A DNA stretch of 64,000 nt. It comes from DASWNP01 sp036399175. GTDB taxonomy: Bacteria; Acidobacteriota; Blastocatellia; Pyrinomonadales; Pyrinomonadaceae. The stretch lies in NCBI GenBank assembly GCA_036399175.1, contig DASWNP010000046.1:1-64000 (forward strand). Direction: 5' to 3'. Made by a program: the position numbers and the translations under genes. Shown in pieces: positions 63,233-64,000 of this stretch; positions within the stretch are counted from its first letter, which is position 1; every line of letters starts with the position of its first letter. The notes under the pieces were generated by a model. The model made no database searches. It saw only the letters and a program-made list of their open reading frames with translations, and had not been told where the DNA came from.

Positions 63233-63802
63233 TCAGGCCAAACTCATCACAAGGTAGATGGCGTAGATGCTGGCGGCGACGATTGACCAGAAGGCCGTCT
63301 CCTGCGCCCAGACGAAGCGCCGCGCAGGACGGCGCGCTCCGACGTTCTCGCGCGCCAGCACGAGCGCCGCGTGCGCCAGCATGATGCCGGCGAAGACGAG
63401 TGAGGCGGCCAAAAGCGCGAGTGGAAAAAGAAACCAGATGAAGTGGAATCGGACGAGCAACAGAAGCGCCACGCCGCCGAAGAGAAACATGAGCGCGCCG
63501 ACGACGCGCCCGCCGATGGCGTCGGCCTGTGCCGCAGCCGAGCGGGTGACGGGGACGAAAGCCACGCTCGGAGAGGTGCGGCGGCGTCCGGCGTCGTAGG
63601 CGTTGCGCGCCGACTCGTTGCCGAGCGTGCGATAAGCTTCGTTAATCGACTTCATCTCCTCTTCGTCGCCGCCCCTGTCCGGGTGATGACGCACGGCCAG
63701 ACGCTTGTAGCGCCGCTCTATCTCCTCCTGCGACGCGCCCTCGTCAGCGCCCAGAATGGCGTAGAAATCTCTCTCCGAATCCGCCCCGCTCATCTCCTTC
63801 AA
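63233..63802 (-). CDS. J-domain protein with two transmembrane helices
   Basis: A 189-residue protein. The J domain (about residues 10-70) has AILGADEGASQEEIERRYKR, the HPD motif in VRHHPDRGGDEEEMKSINEA and AYRTLGNESARNAYDAGRRR. Two or three hydrophobic segments follow (GALMFLFGGVALLLLVRFHF, FPLALLAASLVFAGIMLAHA), so it should recruit DnaK to the membrane. It lacks the zinc and client-binding parts of DnaJ. Confidence 0.92.
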   Translation of the reverse strand: MKEMSGADSERDFYAILGADEGASQEEIERRYKRLAVRHHPDRGGDEEEMKSINEAYRTLGNESARNAYDAGRRRTSPSVAFVPVTRSAAAQADAIGGRVVGALMFLFGGVALLLLVRFHFIWFLFPLALLAASLVFAGIMLAHAALVLARENVGARRPARRFVWAQETAFWSIVAASIYAIYLVMSLA

Positions 63803-63989
63803 ACGCCCTCGCCCTCCGCTGCTCTCCCCTCCGTTTGGAGCATACTACGCCAGCCCGAAAAATCTTTCCAGAACTCTCTTTCGACGGCGACGAGCGGCGC
63901 GGGAAAGGCGCGTCCGCGATGTGCTAAGCTTTCGGCGACGGTTCTCTTGAAGAAAATTCACATCTCAGGACGAGCCGGGGAGAGAGAAG

Positions 63990-64000
63990 ATGACTTTATC
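63990..64000 (+). CDS. Start of a gene cut by the window edge
   Basis: ATG at 63990 follows GGGGAGAGAGAAG, a strong ribosome-binding site, after an intergenic gap of about 190 bases. Only MTL is visible, so nothing can be said of the product. Confidence 0.45.

Overview
The window is GC-rich chromosomal DNA from a free-living, diderm-like bacterium. Long NHL/TPR secreted proteins, a YagTSR-type molybdenum dehydrogenase, a split glycine-cleavage P protein, ECF sigma/zinc-finger anti-sigma pairs and a meso-diaminopimelate-type MurE together suggest an acidobacterium (Blastocatellia-like). That assignment is an inference from gene content, not from a marker gene.

Layout. 1-7.0 kb: truncated ECF sigma factor with a small anti-sigma factor, then a leftward block (NHL/M23-like membrane protein, NYN nuclease, 3-methyladenine glycosylase, YceH, MobB-like P-loop protein). 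7.2-14.4 kb: the most unusual region. A strong promoter, a short ORF and a terminator precede a highly structured RNA. Then comes an array of 34 recognisable tRNA or tRNA-like genes, all on the + strand and covering all 20 amino acids, interrupted by an HNH endonuclease gene. The array ends in a Ro60 (TROVE-vWA) gene followed by three Y-RNA-like genes; a fourth, minimal Y-RNA-like gene sits inside the array. One Y RNA contains a tRNA T-arm, acceptor stem and D-arm in circularly permuted order. 14.9-16.95 kb: a small integron-type cassette array without an integrase: a HEPN-like gene, hicA-hicB, and a DUF4160-DUF2442 pair, each followed by an attC-like site.

17-32.8 kb: two GNAT acetyltransferases, the ybbP-ybbA/tesA locus (divergent genes with overlapping start codons), a HI0933-type flavoprotein, an ATP-grasp protein, AlkA-like glycosylase and endonuclease III, and a three-subunit molybdenum hydroxylase with two small companions. 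33-42.8 kb: YdjM-like membrane protein, TPR proteins, a second ECF sigma/anti-sigma pair, a pyrophosphate-type phosphofructokinase and a cation-diffusion-facilitator-like protein. 43-47.7 kb: complete glycine cleavage gene set gcvT-gcvH-gcvPA-gcvPB. 47.8-64 kb: LEA-like lipoprotein, a chromosomal tRNA-Gly, PLP enzymes, amino-acid permease, murE, SIS isomerase, epimerases, PQQ-type sugar dehydrogenase, CBS, radical SAM, LSm-like, VOC and DnaJ-domain proteins.

Many gene borders carry inverted repeats built from degenerate seven-base units in several sequence families. In at least three genes the repeat supplies the last codons. The likely cooperating systems are Ro60 with its Y RNAs (RNA quality control or tRNA mimicry), the four glycine-cleavage genes, the YbbAP transporter with TesA, and the three redox subunits at 27.6-31.7 kb.
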